From assembly GCA_937975765.1 (NCBI GenBank), contig CALJUR010000049.1, positions 34,270 through 98,269 of the forward strand: a DNA stretch of 64,000 bases. Reading direction: 5' to 3'. A program made the translations under genes and the position numbers. The notes beneath the pieces are model-generated. The model saw only the letters and a program-made list of their open reading frames with translations, had not been told where the DNA came from and did not search any database. Below, in pieces: positions 1-9,600 of the stretch. The number at the start of each line of letters is the position of its first letter. Within the stretch, counting starts at the first letter, position 1. The DNA comes from an uncultured Myxococcales bacterium (lineage in GTDB: Bacteria; Myxococcota_A; UBA9042; DTJE01).

Positions 1-1
1 G

Positions 2-979
2 GACGTCTTCCTGACCAACGTCAGCATGTGCTTCCCCAGCATCGGGCTGGTGGACGCCCATCGGTACGGCCTGGACACGTGGCCGTGCTGGGAGGGGGGC
101 GCCTCCTGCAAGGACCACAAGGAGGGCGGCATCTCGGCCATGGGCACGAAGCCCGCGGTGCGCATGGCGGCGCGCCGCTACTGGATGAACGGTCGCCTGT
201 GGTGGAACCACCAGGACCAGGTGTACGCGCGAGACCTGACCGTGGAGGAGTCCCGGGCCTGGATGTCGGTGATGGCGATCGCGGGCGGCGTGGTGTCGCT
301 GGGAGAGGACCTGCGGACGCTGCCGGCGGAGTCGGCCGACCCGTACCGGCGGATCCTGCCGCTGCAGCCGCTGTCCGGCCGGCCCCTGGACCTGTTCCGG
401 CGCGAGTTCCCCGAGACGTGGGCCCAGCGGCAGGAGGCGCCGGCGGGCGTCGTGGCGGGTCTGTTCCACTGGGGGGCGAACCGGGACCTGGCCGTGACGC
501 CGTATGCGGAAAGGACCGACGGCGCGCCGCTGCTGCACGACATCGGCCTGGCGGAACTGGGCCTGGCCCCGGACGGGACCTACGCGGCCTGGGAGTTCTG
601 GACGGGGACGCCGGTGGAGATCGAGGGGGGGCGCCTGCGCATGGAACTGCAGCCGCACACCGCCCGGGTGGTCCGCATCGTCCCGGTCGGGGACGTCCCG
701 GCCTGGCTGGCGACGGACCGGCACGTGCTGATGGGGCCGGGGATCGCATCGGGCGTCGCCTGGGACGCCGCCGCCGGCGAGTTGCGCGGGACGGTGCGGA
801 CGGTGGCGGGCCTGCCCCAGCGACTGGTCTTCGCGATCCCGGCGGGCCGTGCGGCGGCCTCGGTTTCGGTGGGCGAGACGCAGGCCGCACTGGAGATACC
901 CGCGACGGGGATCGTGTCGGCGTCGTTCACGGGGGTGCTGGACGGCGAGGTCCTGTTCGTGCTGCGCATGGAGCCGTAA
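2..979 (+). CDS. Alpha-galactosidase-like glycoside hydrolase, C-terminal part (5' truncated by window edge)
   Basis: The frame is open from the left edge, with the first full codon at base 2, to TAA at 977-979. The N-terminal part therefore lies outside the window. About 325 residues are visible. The segment GRLWWNHQDQVYARD, followed by a Gly/Val-rich strand and GEDLRTLP, resembles the late barrel of clan GH-D enzymes (GH36/GH27 melibiases). The last 120 or so residues are beta-rich, like the sandwich domain that closes these proteins. The likely role is hydrolysis of alpha-galactosides. The catalytic nucleophile is not in view, so activity cannot be judged. A lipoprotein alpha-galactosidase of GH27 type lies further along at 43.2 kb. 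A related non-hydrolytic member, such as a raffinose-synthase-like protein, is possible. Confidence 0.6.
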   Translation, partial: DVFLTNVSMCFPSIGLVDAHRYGLDTWPCWEGGASCKDHKEGGISAMGTKPAVRMAARRYWMNGRLWWNHQDQVYARDLTVEESRAWMSVMAIAGGVVSLGEDLRTLPAESADPYRRILPLQPLSGRPLDLFRREFPETWAQRQEAPAGVVAGLFHWGANRDLAVTPYAERTDGAPLLHDIGLAELGLAPDGTYAAWEFWTGTPVEIEGGRLRMELQPHTARVVRIVPVGDVPAWLATDRHVLMGPGIASGVAWDAAAGELRGTVRTVAGLPQRLVFAIPAGRAAASVSVGETQAALEIPATGIVSASFTGVLDGEVLFVLRMEP

Positions 980-1087
980 CCCTCCCGGCGGGCGATACCG
1001 CGGACTGCCGTTGCTGGGGGGGGGTAATCAGGGGTGTGCATTGACTCGTCCTATGCAGGCGGACCCGGAGCTTTCCGCGCGTGATGC

Positions 1088-1116
1088 TTGACATGGAACC
1101 GTTTCTGACACATATT
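1088..1116 (+). promoter_or_regulatory. Sigma-70-type promoter of the triple-KOW gene
   Basis: TTGACA at 1088-1093 and CATATT at 1111-1116 are separated by 17 bp. The predicted transcription start, near 1123, is about 40 nt upstream of the ATG at 1165. The promoter lies inside a longer upstream extension of the same frame (from 1081), which argues that translation starts at 1165. Confidence 0.6.
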
Positions 1117-1164
1117 CGATTCGCATCGGCAATACGGCCGGTCCTCCCCCTACAGGAGAGTGCG

Positions 1165-2376
1165 ATGGGTCGTGCAAACACTGGAAAAATCCTGGCCAAC
1201 GAACTCGATCGCGTGCTGGGTCAATACGCACAACTGGAATCGGAGATCGAGAAACTGGCCGGCGAACGGAAGCGCCTGGCGATGGTGGCGCAGCGGCTGG
1301 TCCAGATCCTTCGCGGCCTGGTCGGGCCGAGGGTGGGCGATCGCCTGCTGGGCGAACTGGGTCTGGTCGAGAAGGTGGCGGGGCTGCCGGGACTGCCGGG
1401 CCGGAAGCCGGCCGGCAAGGCGAAGGCGGTGACGACGACGGCGACACCCGGGGCCCGGAAGCGACGCGCAACGTCCGGGGCAAAGGCCGCGAAGCCGGGG
1501 GTGGCCGAGCCCCCGATGGCCAAGGGGACCGGCGTGCGGATGCTGTCCGGGATGTATGCAGGCTGGACCGGCTGGATCGGGTCGATCCAGGCCAAGGGGG
1601 ACGCGCACATCTATACCGTCACCCTGAGGGGACCGGACGGCAAGGCTGCACGGACGCAGGTCACGCCGCGCAGCCTGGGCCGGAAGTGGGATGTCACCGG
1701 CGAGGCGCCGGCCATCCCGGCACCGCGCAAGGGGAAGGCGGCGGCCAAGGCGGGCCGGAAGGCCGCGGGGGCCCGGAAGGCGCGGGCGGGACGTACCGCG
1801 AAGAAGGGCGCAATGGAGCCGGCGAACCCGCCCGCGGACGTCGTGGAGAAGGGCGGCGAGGTCCGCGTGCTGGACGGGAAGTTCAAGGGCTGGACCGGGA
1901 AGGTGGCCGCGACCCTGCAGAAGGGCGCCACGGTGACCTACGCATTGAACCTGCGAGGCCCGGCCGGCGAGAGGGGCCGCACCCAGGTCAACCACGGCTC
2001 GCTGGGGCGGACCTGGGAGCGCGCCGGGGAGGCGCCGGTGGCGGCCCCTGCGCGGCCGGCGAAGGTCATCCGGCGGCGGCCGGCGAAGGGCGAGGCGACC
2101 CAGGCGGCGCCCGAGGCGGCCCCGGAAGACCAGGCGGCGCCGGCCCCCGAGGCCAAGGCGACGCCCGTCCAGGGCATCCTGGCGAAGGGCACCGGCATCC
2201 GGATGCTGTCCGGCCGCAACCTGGGCTGCAAGGGCGTCATCGTCTCGGTGCAGGCCAAGCCGGGACCGAAGCCCGAGGCCATCTACACGGTTTCCCTGAC
2301 CGGTCGCGACGGCCGCCACGAGCGCGTCTCGGTGCGCCATTCCTCGCTGGGCCGCGGCTGGTCCAAGGCGGACTGA
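1165..2376 (+). CDS. Triple-KOW-motif protein with N-terminal coiled coil
   Basis: This 403-residue protein matches no named family I recognise. ATG 1165 is chosen because AGGAGAG lies just upstream and a promoter lies between it and the earlier in-frame start. Residues 1-75 form a heptad-like helix (ELDRVLGQYAQLESEIEKLA). Three related domains follow at about 120-176, 232-286 and 341-403. Each opens with a G-x-R-ML-[SD]G motif, continues with the GWTG or GCKG turn typical of KOW domains, and closes with a conserved SLGR-x-W. The linkers are rich in Ala, Lys, Pro and Arg, like nucleic-acid-binding tails. KOW domains bind RNA or protein in ribosomal L24 and NusG/Spt5, so an RNA- or nucleoid-associated role is plausible but unproven. 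There is no signal peptide. The gene stands alone and converges with the next minus-strand genes. Confidence 0.8.
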   Translation: MGRANTGKILANELDRVLGQYAQLESEIEKLAGERKRLAMVAQRLVQILRGLVGPRVGDRLLGELGLVEKVAGLPGLPGRKPAGKAKAVTTTATPGARKRRATSGAKAAKPGVAEPPMAKGTGVRMLSGMYAGWTGWIGSIQAKGDAHIYTVTLRGPDGKAARTQVTPRSLGRKWDVTGEAPAIPAPRKGKAAAKAGRKAAGARKARAGRTAKKGAMEPANPPADVVEKGGEVRVLDGKFKGWTGKVAATLQKGATVTYALNLRGPAGERGRTQVNHGSLGRTWERAGEAPVAAPARPAKVIRRRPAKGEATQAAPEAAPEDQAAPAPEAKATPVQGILAKGTGIRMLSGRNLGCKGVIVSVQAKPGPKPEAIYTVSLTGRDGRHERVSVRHSSLGRGWSKAD

Positions 2377-2398
2377 CGGGTACAGGCCCCGGTTCGTT

Positions 2399-2899
2399 TC
2401 AGCCGATCGACAGCGGGGGCAGGCCCAGCCGGCGACCGCCCGGCAGGTGGCCTTCCAGCGCCAGCAGGTCGGGCTCGTCGGGGTGCTGCAGCACGACGAC
2501 GTCGGTCCCCAGGCGCGCCTTCGCCGCATCGGTCGGTTCCACCACCAGCACGTTCACGTTCCGGGCGGGCATCCCGTCCTGCGCGGCCATGTCCACCCGC
2601 AGGATCATCAGCACCCCTTCCGGGTGCATCACGGCTCCACCGTGGCGGGCGCCGTAGGGCACCACGTCGGAAACGTGTCCCCGCCGACGGATGCCCCGTT
2701 CGGGCAGTTCGCGGACCCGTCGCCCCGCCCCCTCGGCCCGGGCGAGGAGGTGCCGGAACACGAAGGCGATCGTGCCGCCGATGGCCAGGAAGACGCCCAG
2801 CACCAGGGTCGTCGGTTCCGCCGCGCCGGTCGCCACCGCCGCGACCACCGCGACGACCCCGGCCACGAACAGGATGCCTGCGATGGTCGCGATCCGCAT
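2399..2899 (-). CDS. Small two-helix membrane protein of unknown function
   Basis: The protein has 166 residues, and GGAGG lies 7 nt before the ATG. Two hydrophobic segments (about residues 5-25 and 30-50) form a membrane hairpin. A basic loop with several Arg follows, then a soluble domain of about 100 residues with strands such as VLMILRVDM and VNVLVVEP. No family is recognised. It resembles short membrane-anchored proteins whose cytoplasmic domain senses or scaffolds something. It lies 31 bp downstream of the DUF169 gene on the same strand and may be co-transcribed with it. Confidence 0.7.
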   Translation of the reverse strand: MRIATIAGILFVAGVVAVVAAVATGAAEPTTLVLGVFLAIGGTIAFVFRHLLARAEGAGRRVRELPERGIRRRGHVSDVVPYGARHGGAVMHPEGVLMILRVDMAAQDGMPARNVNVLVVEPTDAAKARLGTDVVVLQHPDEPDLLALEGHLPGGRRLGLPPLSIG

Positions 2900-2930
2900 G
2901 TCGCACCTCCTTCGCCCCCCGGGAGCGCCT

Positions 2931-3683
2931 TCACCCGAGCCGCTGCCGGATGGCCTTCCAGGACTTCGTGGCCAGGAAACTCTCGTCCATGTCGTCCACC
3001 ATGGACTCGAACTTCCGCATCGGCACCGCGAACGTCAGTTCCGTACCCCCGACGTACGGCCGCGCGGACACGTCGAACGTGCCCAGGACGGCGCGCGGTC
3101 GGGGGGCGGAGTTCTCCAGGAAGGGGTATTTCGCGATGGACCCGCAGCCGGCCCCGAACGGGCAGATGACGCCATCCAGTTCGGCCTCGGCGTAGTTCGC
3201 CAGCGTGAACAGGCCGGACAGCACGTCCGGAGGCGCGAAGAAGATGACCACGGCCGGGTCGTCGCCGTCCGCCAGCCGGTCGAACCGCTTGAACACGGCG
3301 TACCGCGAAGGCGCGTCGAAGTCCGGCACCCTTTTCTCGTACTCGCGCACCAACTCCGGGGACTTCTTGTAGCGTTCGCCCTCCCGGCCGCCCGGACTGC
3401 CGCAGGAAAGGAAGTAGGCGAAGTCCGGCGCGACTTCCCGCGTGAAGCCAAGGTACCGCCGCCCTCCCTGGCACCCGACCGTGGCCGCGTCGAACCGCAG
3501 GTCGTGCCCCTGACGCACCCGCGACAGGTCCGCGAACAGGCACCGGTGCCCCTTCGCAGGCGCCACCGGGGCCCCATCCGTCGCACCCGGGTCGTCCGCG
3601 TACCAGAACGCGATCGGCAGGTCGGCCCCGCCGAAGTACCGTCCCCAACGCTCCAGGAAACGCTCCTTCATCGATCGGTCCAT
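2931..3683 (-). CDS. DUF169 family protein
   Basis: This 250-residue soluble protein shows features of the DUF169 family, found mainly in anaerobic bacteria and archaea. The N-terminus is IAFWYADDP-like, the centre carries VVIFFAPPDVLSGLFTLANY, and a conserved Cys/Gly stretch ICPFGAGCGSIAKYP is followed by a C-terminal strand GTELTFAVPMRKFE. The family has no established reaction. Its conserved cysteines hint at metal or cofactor binding. GAGGAGG precedes the first ATG; a second in-frame ATG four codons later is an alternative start. The gene is divergent from kdd, with about 140 bp between them. Confidence 0.75.
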   Translation of the reverse strand: MDRSMKERFLERWGRYFGGADLPIAFWYADDPGATDGAPVAPAKGHRCLFADLSRVRQGHDLRFDAATVGCQGGRRYLGFTREVAPDFAYFLSCGSPGGREGERYKKSPELVREYEKRVPDFDAPSRYAVFKRFDRLADGDDPAVVIFFAPPDVLSGLFTLANYAEAELDGVICPFGAGCGSIAKYPFLENSAPRPRAVLGTFDVSARPYVGGTELTFAVPMRKFESMVDDMDESFLATKSWKAIRQRLG

Positions 3684-3747
3684 CGGCCGGCCCCTCCTCG
3701 AATCACCCCCACGATCGCGATGATAGATCGGTCTTCGCCGGGCCGGA

Positions 3748-3777
3748 TTGACACCCCGTCGCCGGCCTGCCTAATAT
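3748..3777 (+). promoter_or_regulatory. Promoter of kdd
   Basis: TTGACA at 3748-3753 and TAATAT at 3772-3777 have an 18-bp spacer. The predicted start is about 40 nt before ATG 3824. Confidence 0.55.
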
Positions 3778-3823
3778 CGCGCGGGCCTTGGATTGGCTTT
3801 CCGTTATTCCTCAGGAGGTTCCC

Positions 3824-4870
3824 ATGTCCGAGTACCGTGCTGGCGGCGATCGTTTCGGTCGGCATCGCGTCATCGCCCCCGAGGGCGCCCTGCCCCAGGC
3901 CGCGACGAAGCTGGACAACTCGCTGCCCATCTACGACAACGAGATCCTGATCGACGTCAAGACGCTGAACATCGACTCGGCGTCCTTCCGGCAGATGCGG
4001 ACCGCGGCCGGCGGCAACCCGCAGGGCATCGCGGACCAGGTGCTGAAGAACGTCGCGAACATGGGCAAGCAGCTGAACCCGGTGACGGGCTCGGGCGGCA
4101 TGCTTCTGGGCACCGTCGCGGCGATGGGGCCGAAGTACTCGAACCCCGCCCACCTGAAGGTCGGCGACCCGATCTGCACGCTGGTGTCCCTGACGCTGAC
4201 CCCCCTGGTCATCGACCGCATCAAGGAGGTCCACGACTCCGAGCAGATCGACATCGAGGGCAAGGCCGTGCTGTTCGACTCGGGCGTGCTGGCGAAGATC
4301 CCCGAGGGCATGGACGTGAAGACCTGCCTGGCGCTGCTGGACGTGGCCGGCGCCCCGCCGCAGGCCGACCGCCTGGCCCAGAAGGGCCAGACCGTCTACA
4401 TCATCGGCGCGGGCAAGTCGGGCATCCTGTGCGCGGCCGCCATCCGGGCCAAGCTGGGCAACGACTGCCGCATCCTGGTGTCCGCGACCCGGCAGACCAG
4501 CGTCGACACCTTCAGGACCCTGGGCCTGGCCGACGAGGTCTTCATCGTCAACGCGCTGAACCCCGGCGAGACGATGGACAAGATCGTCGAGGCCACGAAG
4601 GGCGGGATGGTCGACCTGGTCATCAACACCGCCAACGTCGAAGGGACCGAACTGTCGTCGGTGCTGGCGTGCAAGCAGGGCGGCAAGGTCTACTTCTTCA
4701 ACATGGCCACGAATTTCCAGAAGGCGGCGCTGGGCGCCGAGGGCGTGGGCATGGACGTCGAGATGATCATCGGCAACGGCTACGCGCCGGACCACGCGAA
4801 CTTCACGCTGGACGTGTACAACAAGACCCCGTCCGTGAAGAAGTGGTTCGACGAGAAGTTCGGCGGCTGA
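3824..4870 (+). CDS. kdd: L-erythro-3,5-diaminohexanoate dehydrogenase
   Basis: The 348-residue protein matches the length and features of Kdd. This enzyme of anaerobic lysine fermentation oxidatively deaminates 3,5-diaminohexanoate to 5-amino-3-oxohexanoate with NAD(P)+. The Rossmann fold begins at VYIIGAGKSG with the glycine pattern G195-x-G197-x-x-G200. A family-typical N-terminal domain (ILIDVKTLNIDSASFRQ) precedes it, and the NMATNFQKAALGAEGVG strand follows. ATG 3824 is chosen because AGGAGG lies 7 nt upstream; an earlier in-frame start at 3788 lacks a ribosome site. Known pathways cluster kdd with kce, kal and the aminomutase genes, but none is in this window, so it is an orphan here. 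It could serve lysine degradation encoded elsewhere or a related beta-amino acid. Confidence 0.85.
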   Translation: MSEYRAGGDRFGRHRVIAPEGALPQAATKLDNSLPIYDNEILIDVKTLNIDSASFRQMRTAAGGNPQGIADQVLKNVANMGKQLNPVTGSGGMLLGTVAAMGPKYSNPAHLKVGDPICTLVSLTLTPLVIDRIKEVHDSEQIDIEGKAVLFDSGVLAKIPEGMDVKTCLALLDVAGAPPQADRLAQKGQTVYIIGAGKSGILCAAAIRAKLGNDCRILVSATRQTSVDTFRTLGLADEVFIVNALNPGETMDKIVEATKGGMVDLVINTANVEGTELSSVLACKQGGKVYFFNMATNFQKAALGAEGVGMDVEMIIGNGYAPDHANFTLDVYNKTPSVKKWFDEKFGG

Positions 4871-4891
4871 CGGCCCGATCCCCCCGCACCC

Positions 4892-6660
4892 CTACGGCAT
4901 CGTGTACGTCTCGGCCCGGATGCCGGGCTCGCCCGGGTCCGCGTACAGGCGGGCCGCGCTGTACTGCCCGCCCGAGCCGCCCAGGCCGGCGGTCCCGATG
5001 GAATAGGTGTTGCCCGAGATCGTGATGCCGGTGCAGTCCTGCATCAGGACGCCGACGCTCATGCCGCCCGCGGCGCCGCTGCCCGCACCTCCGTATCCGC
5101 CCTTGGACCCCCGACCGCCCGGGCCGCCCTTGCCGCCGACCGCCTTCGGGCTGTCCACCGTGGAGCCGTTGCCCCCGGCCCCGCCGGCCCCGTAGGCGCC
5201 TCCCAGGCCGCCGTCGCCCCCGTCGCCGCCGTTGCCGCCGGCGACCGTGATGATGGCATTCTGCACCAGCACGACGCCGGGGCTGGCGACCGCCAGCACC
5301 CCGATCGAGCCGCCGGCGAAGATCCCTTCGGTGCCGCCTTCGCCCCCGCAGCCGCCGCCACCACCGCCGCCGCCGCCGCCACCCCGCCCTCGGGCGTCGA
5401 CCGTGCCTCCGGTCGTGTGCCTGGCCCCGCCGCCGCCGCCGCCGCCGGCCCCGTTGCTGCCGTTGCTGCCATCGCGCCCTGCCCTCCCTCGCTCGCTGCG
5501 CCAATCGGGCCAATAGGATGTCAGGAGGATGTCCCCGACGGCTCCCCCGGGGTTGTTCGAGCCGTTCATGCCATGGTCCCCGGGGGATGCGGGATATTCC
5601 CCGGCCCCGCCCGTCCCGCCGACGGCGTTCGTGGTCCCGCTGGTCGATGCACCCGAGCCGCCCGCGCCGCCGTCCTGGCCCGCGAAGTCGAAACCGGGAA
5701 CGCCGCTCGCGCCCGCCGTCCCGCCGTCACCGCCGGCTCCCGCGGACGACCCGCCGGCAATGCAGAAGCCGTTGCTCAGGCCACCGATGGCACCTGCGGC
5801 CCCGCCCGCCCCCGCGCTCAACTTGCCCGCAAACCTGTCGGCCGGATCACCGGCCCCGCCCGGGCTGCCGTCGCTGCCGTCCTGCCCGTCGACACCATCC
5901 TCCCCGGACCTCCCGGGCCCGGCCTCGATCGTGTTCCCCTCGAACCGCAGCGCCCCGGTCACGTCCTCCAGCAACACCGCGCGCGAGGAATATCCGGACG
6001 CCGTCCCCGGAGCCGCGCGAATGTGGAACCCCTGTACCCATCCCGGCATCGTGCGCGAGTGCGTATGGAACGCCCAGGAAGAGTCTTCCGGCCAGATGCG
6101 GCTGACCAGCGAACTCGATCGCTGCCACGTCACCGGGTCGTAGCCGCCGAAGATGCTGACGTCCGGGCTCAACCCGACCGTCTCGTCGTAGTAGTTCGCC
6201 GGATCGACATACCCCGCCACGAACACGTGCTTCTTCGTGGTGCTGTTCAGCGCGTACCGCACAGCCTGCGTGATCGTCCGCAGGGGCAGGGTCTTCGTCC
6301 CGGGATACCCGTCGGATCCGGACAGGCTGACGAAGAACCCCTTGGTGATGGTCCCGTCGATGCCGTCGCAGTCCTGGTCGATGTAGGCCAGATCCGGGAT
6401 GTCCTCGGCGCCGGGGTGGATCCCGCCGTCGCCATCGTTGCAGTCGCCCGTGACCTGGGTCACGTACCCATCCCCCGCCGAGCACCGGCACGACTGCGAG
6501 GTCCCGCCGTATCCATCGTTGTCCGCATCGGCGTACCAGGCGGTGCACCCAGCCGATCCAGGCGGGTCGACCACGGTGTCGCAGTCGTTGTCGATGCCGT
6601 CGCACGCCTCGGTCGCCCCCGGGTGCACGTCCTCGTCGGTGTCGTCGCAGTCGCCCCCCC
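4892..6660 (-). CDS. C-terminal part of the giant surface protein: MopE-like repeats, beta-helix start and Gly-rich domain
   Basis: This is the downstream segment of the gene that starts near 10423, read in a different frame after the G7 run (C7 on the plus strand, 6654-6660). It begins at GGDCDDTDEDVHPG and continues with MopE-type repeats (ACDGIDNDCDTVVD; IHPGAEDIPD). Next comes FFVSLSGSDGYPGTKTLPLRTI, characteristic of the DUF1565/right-handed parallel beta-helix opening. From about 5900 to 5050 the sequence is dominated by GG-x-GG and GA-rich tracts, including an almost pure Gly run near 5350, with a TIEAGPG-like strand before it. The end, ITISGNTYSIGTAGLGG, returns to helix-like strands. 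It is probably exported and displayed at the surface. An in-frame ATG near 6802 belongs to an out-of-frame extension and is not a convincing start. Confidence 0.75.
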
Positions 6661-9600
6661 GCTTCGGCGATCCCGTCCGCCGACGGGCACGCCCAGACCA
6701 CGACCGTCTCGTCTCCGTACCCGTCACGGTCGCCATCGTTGAAGAACTCCTGCTTCCCGGCCGGATCCAGGCTGGGATCGAGGTCGTCCACCAGGCCGTC
6801 ACAATCGTTGTCCCAGCCGTCGCAGACCTCGGTCGCGGCGGGGTTGCAGGCGGCCCCGCACGCGGCCAAGGAGTCGTCGCAATCGTCGTCGTTGGCCACG
6901 TATCCCGAAGGTTGCGGGCAACCCGTGTACTTCACCGCCGCGTTCCCGGCCCCGTCGCCGTCGGCATCGGCGAACCAGAACACGTTGTCGACGATCCCGT
7001 TGCAGTCGTTGTCGTACCCGTCGCAGACCTCGACCTGGTGGATGTTGCAGGCCGCACCGCAGGTTGTGTCATCGCAGTCGCCCGTCGATGCCACCGGCAG
7101 CGTCCCGGCCGCCTGGCACGACAGGTCGGACGAAGGCAGCAACCGGCCGTCCGCCAGGAATCGGGCGTCAAACTGGGACATCTGCAGGGCAATCGCATTC
7201 ACGTAGAACTCGATCCCGTCCTTCACCGCGTCCGCGTCGGCATCCGATTCCTTCGCGATCCGCATGCCGCCGACCAGCACCAGGCCCCCGCGGCTCCAGG
7301 TGATCGCCACGGGAGAACCGGACTCGCTGGAGATCCGCGCATAGGCCGGTGCGCCGAACAGGGGAACGACCTCGCAGCAGGTCCCGGTGGTGGCGGGCGA
7401 CGCCGGCATCGCCTCCACCAGGTCGAAAAGGCTCGTCGGGCAGTCGGCGGCGGGCGCGATCGTGCATCCGGAGTGCGCGGCCGGCGCCGTCACCTCCAGC
7501 AGTGCCTGCATCGCGGCATCCTGGTCGAGGCCCTCGTACATCACGATGGCCGGCCGGCCGTTGGTGACGACGTGATGCTCGATCGCGCTGCGAAGGCCGC
7601 TCCCCGGCGCGGTCGTGCCCAGTTCCACGATCAGCAGGTCCCAGTTGCCGCCGTTCCCGAACTGGGTGACGAACGACGTCTCGTCGAACGTGCCGCCGCT
7701 GAACAGGCTGAAATTCATCCGGGACACGGCCTCGATGGGGTATCCCCCGCCCCCCGTCTGCATCAGCACCAACGCCTTCAGGTACCGGCTCTTCCACGTG
7801 GCATCGTGGTCCGGGTCGGCGAAGCACAGTTCCTGGCCGTCGCAGTCCTGGTCGATCCCGTCCCCGGGGATCTCGACCCGGCCGGGGCGGATCCAGAGGT
7901 TGGCATCGTCGCAATCCTGCGGGCTGGAGGCGTAGCCCGCCGGCCGCGTGCAGGCATCCTGCGTCACGGCGGCATTCCCGATCCCGTCCCCGTCGAGATC
8001 CTGGTACCACGTGGCCATGCCGGGGCCGAAGCAGACCCCGCACACGTCCTTGTCGCTGTTCGCGACGTGGCCCGACGTCCCGCCCGAGCACACCCCGCAG
8101 TCGTCCAGCGCGGCTTCCCCGCCCGGAACCCCGGCGCAGTCGCTGGGGCAGTCGTTGGCCGGGTCCGCGTCGCACACGCCGCAGTTGTCCAGGTAGGCAG
8201 CGCCGTCACACACCCCGGCGCAGTCGATCTCCGCATCGCCGAAACACACCCCCGCGCAGTCCTTGTCGCTGTTCGCGACGTGGCCGGACACGCCGCCCGA
8301 GCACACCCCGCAGTCGTCCAGGAAGTGGGGGCCGCCGCAGACCAGCCGGCAGTCCTCGACGGCCGTCCCGAAGCACACCCCCGCGCAGTCCTTGTCGGAA
8401 TTGCCGACGTGCCCGGTGGTACCGGCCGAGCAGACGCCGCAGTCGTCGATGAACGCGCCGCCCGCGCACACCCCCTGGCAGTCCGGCATCGCGTGCCCGA
8501 AGCAGGCGCCCGCGCAGTCCTGGTCCGAATCCGCAACGTGGCCGGACGTCCCCCCCGAACACACCCCGCAGGAGTCCGGCGTCGCGCTGCCGCCCCACAC
8601 GCCCGCGCAGTCCTGCACGCAGTCGTTCGCCGGGTTCGCGTCGCAGACGCCGCAGGGGTCGATGATCGCCCCGCCGCCCCACACGCCCGCGCAATCCTTC
8701 ACGCAGTCGTTCGCCGCGTCCGCGTCGCACGTGCCGCAGTGGTCCACCGTGGCCGTCCCGGCGCACGTGCCGGCGCAGTCGTACACCGCATCGCCGAAGC
8801 AGTTCCCGGTGCAGTCCTTGTCGCTGTTCGCGACGTGGCCCGACGTCCCCCCCGAACAGATCCCGCAATCATCCAGGGCCGCCGTCCCGAAGCAGACGCC
8901 CGCGCAGTCCTCGTCGGAGTTGGCGACGTGGCCCGACGTCCCCTCCGAGCACACCCCGCAGAGGTCGAGGAACGCCTCCCCGTCCACCACGCCCATGCAG
9001 TCGGCGCACCCGGCCCCGTCGCCGCCGCACACGCCGCACCGGTCGACCACCGCGCCGCCGTCGCAGACCCCGTTGCAATCCACCACGGCGTCGCCGAAGC
9101 AGATGCCCAGGCAGTCCTTGTCGCTGTTCGCAACGTGGCCCGACGTCCCGCCCGAACACGTCCCGCAGTCGTCCACGGCCGCCGTACCGTTGCAGGCCCC
9201 GGCGCAGTCCTTCACGGCGGTCCCGAAGCAGGTCCCGGCGCAGTCCTTGTCGCTGTTCGCGACGTGGCCGGAGGTGCCGCCCGAACACGCCCCGCAGTCG
9301 TCCACGGCCGCCGTGCCCTTGCAGACGCCGGCGCAATCCACCACGGCCGTCCCGCGGCAGACGCCCGTGCAATCCACCACCGCCGTGCCGAAGCAGGCCC
9401 CCGCGCAATCCTTGTCGCTGTCCGCGACGTGGCCCGACGTCCCGCCCGAACAGACCCCGCAGCCGTCCAGGAACGCCGTGCCACCCAGGACGCCGGCGCA
9501 GTCCGCGCAACTGCTGCCGTCGCCGCCGCACACCCCGCAGCGGTCCAGCACCGCGCCGCCACCGCACACCCCGTTGCAGTCCATGACCTTGCCGCCGAAG

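Noticed and set aside
1081..1164. N-terminal extension of the KOW protein
   Set aside because: The promoter lies inside it and the best ribosome site precedes ATG 1165.
5232..5516. Pro-rich plus-strand frame
   Set aside because: It is the complement of Gly codons in the Gly-rich domain; no ribosome site or signal.
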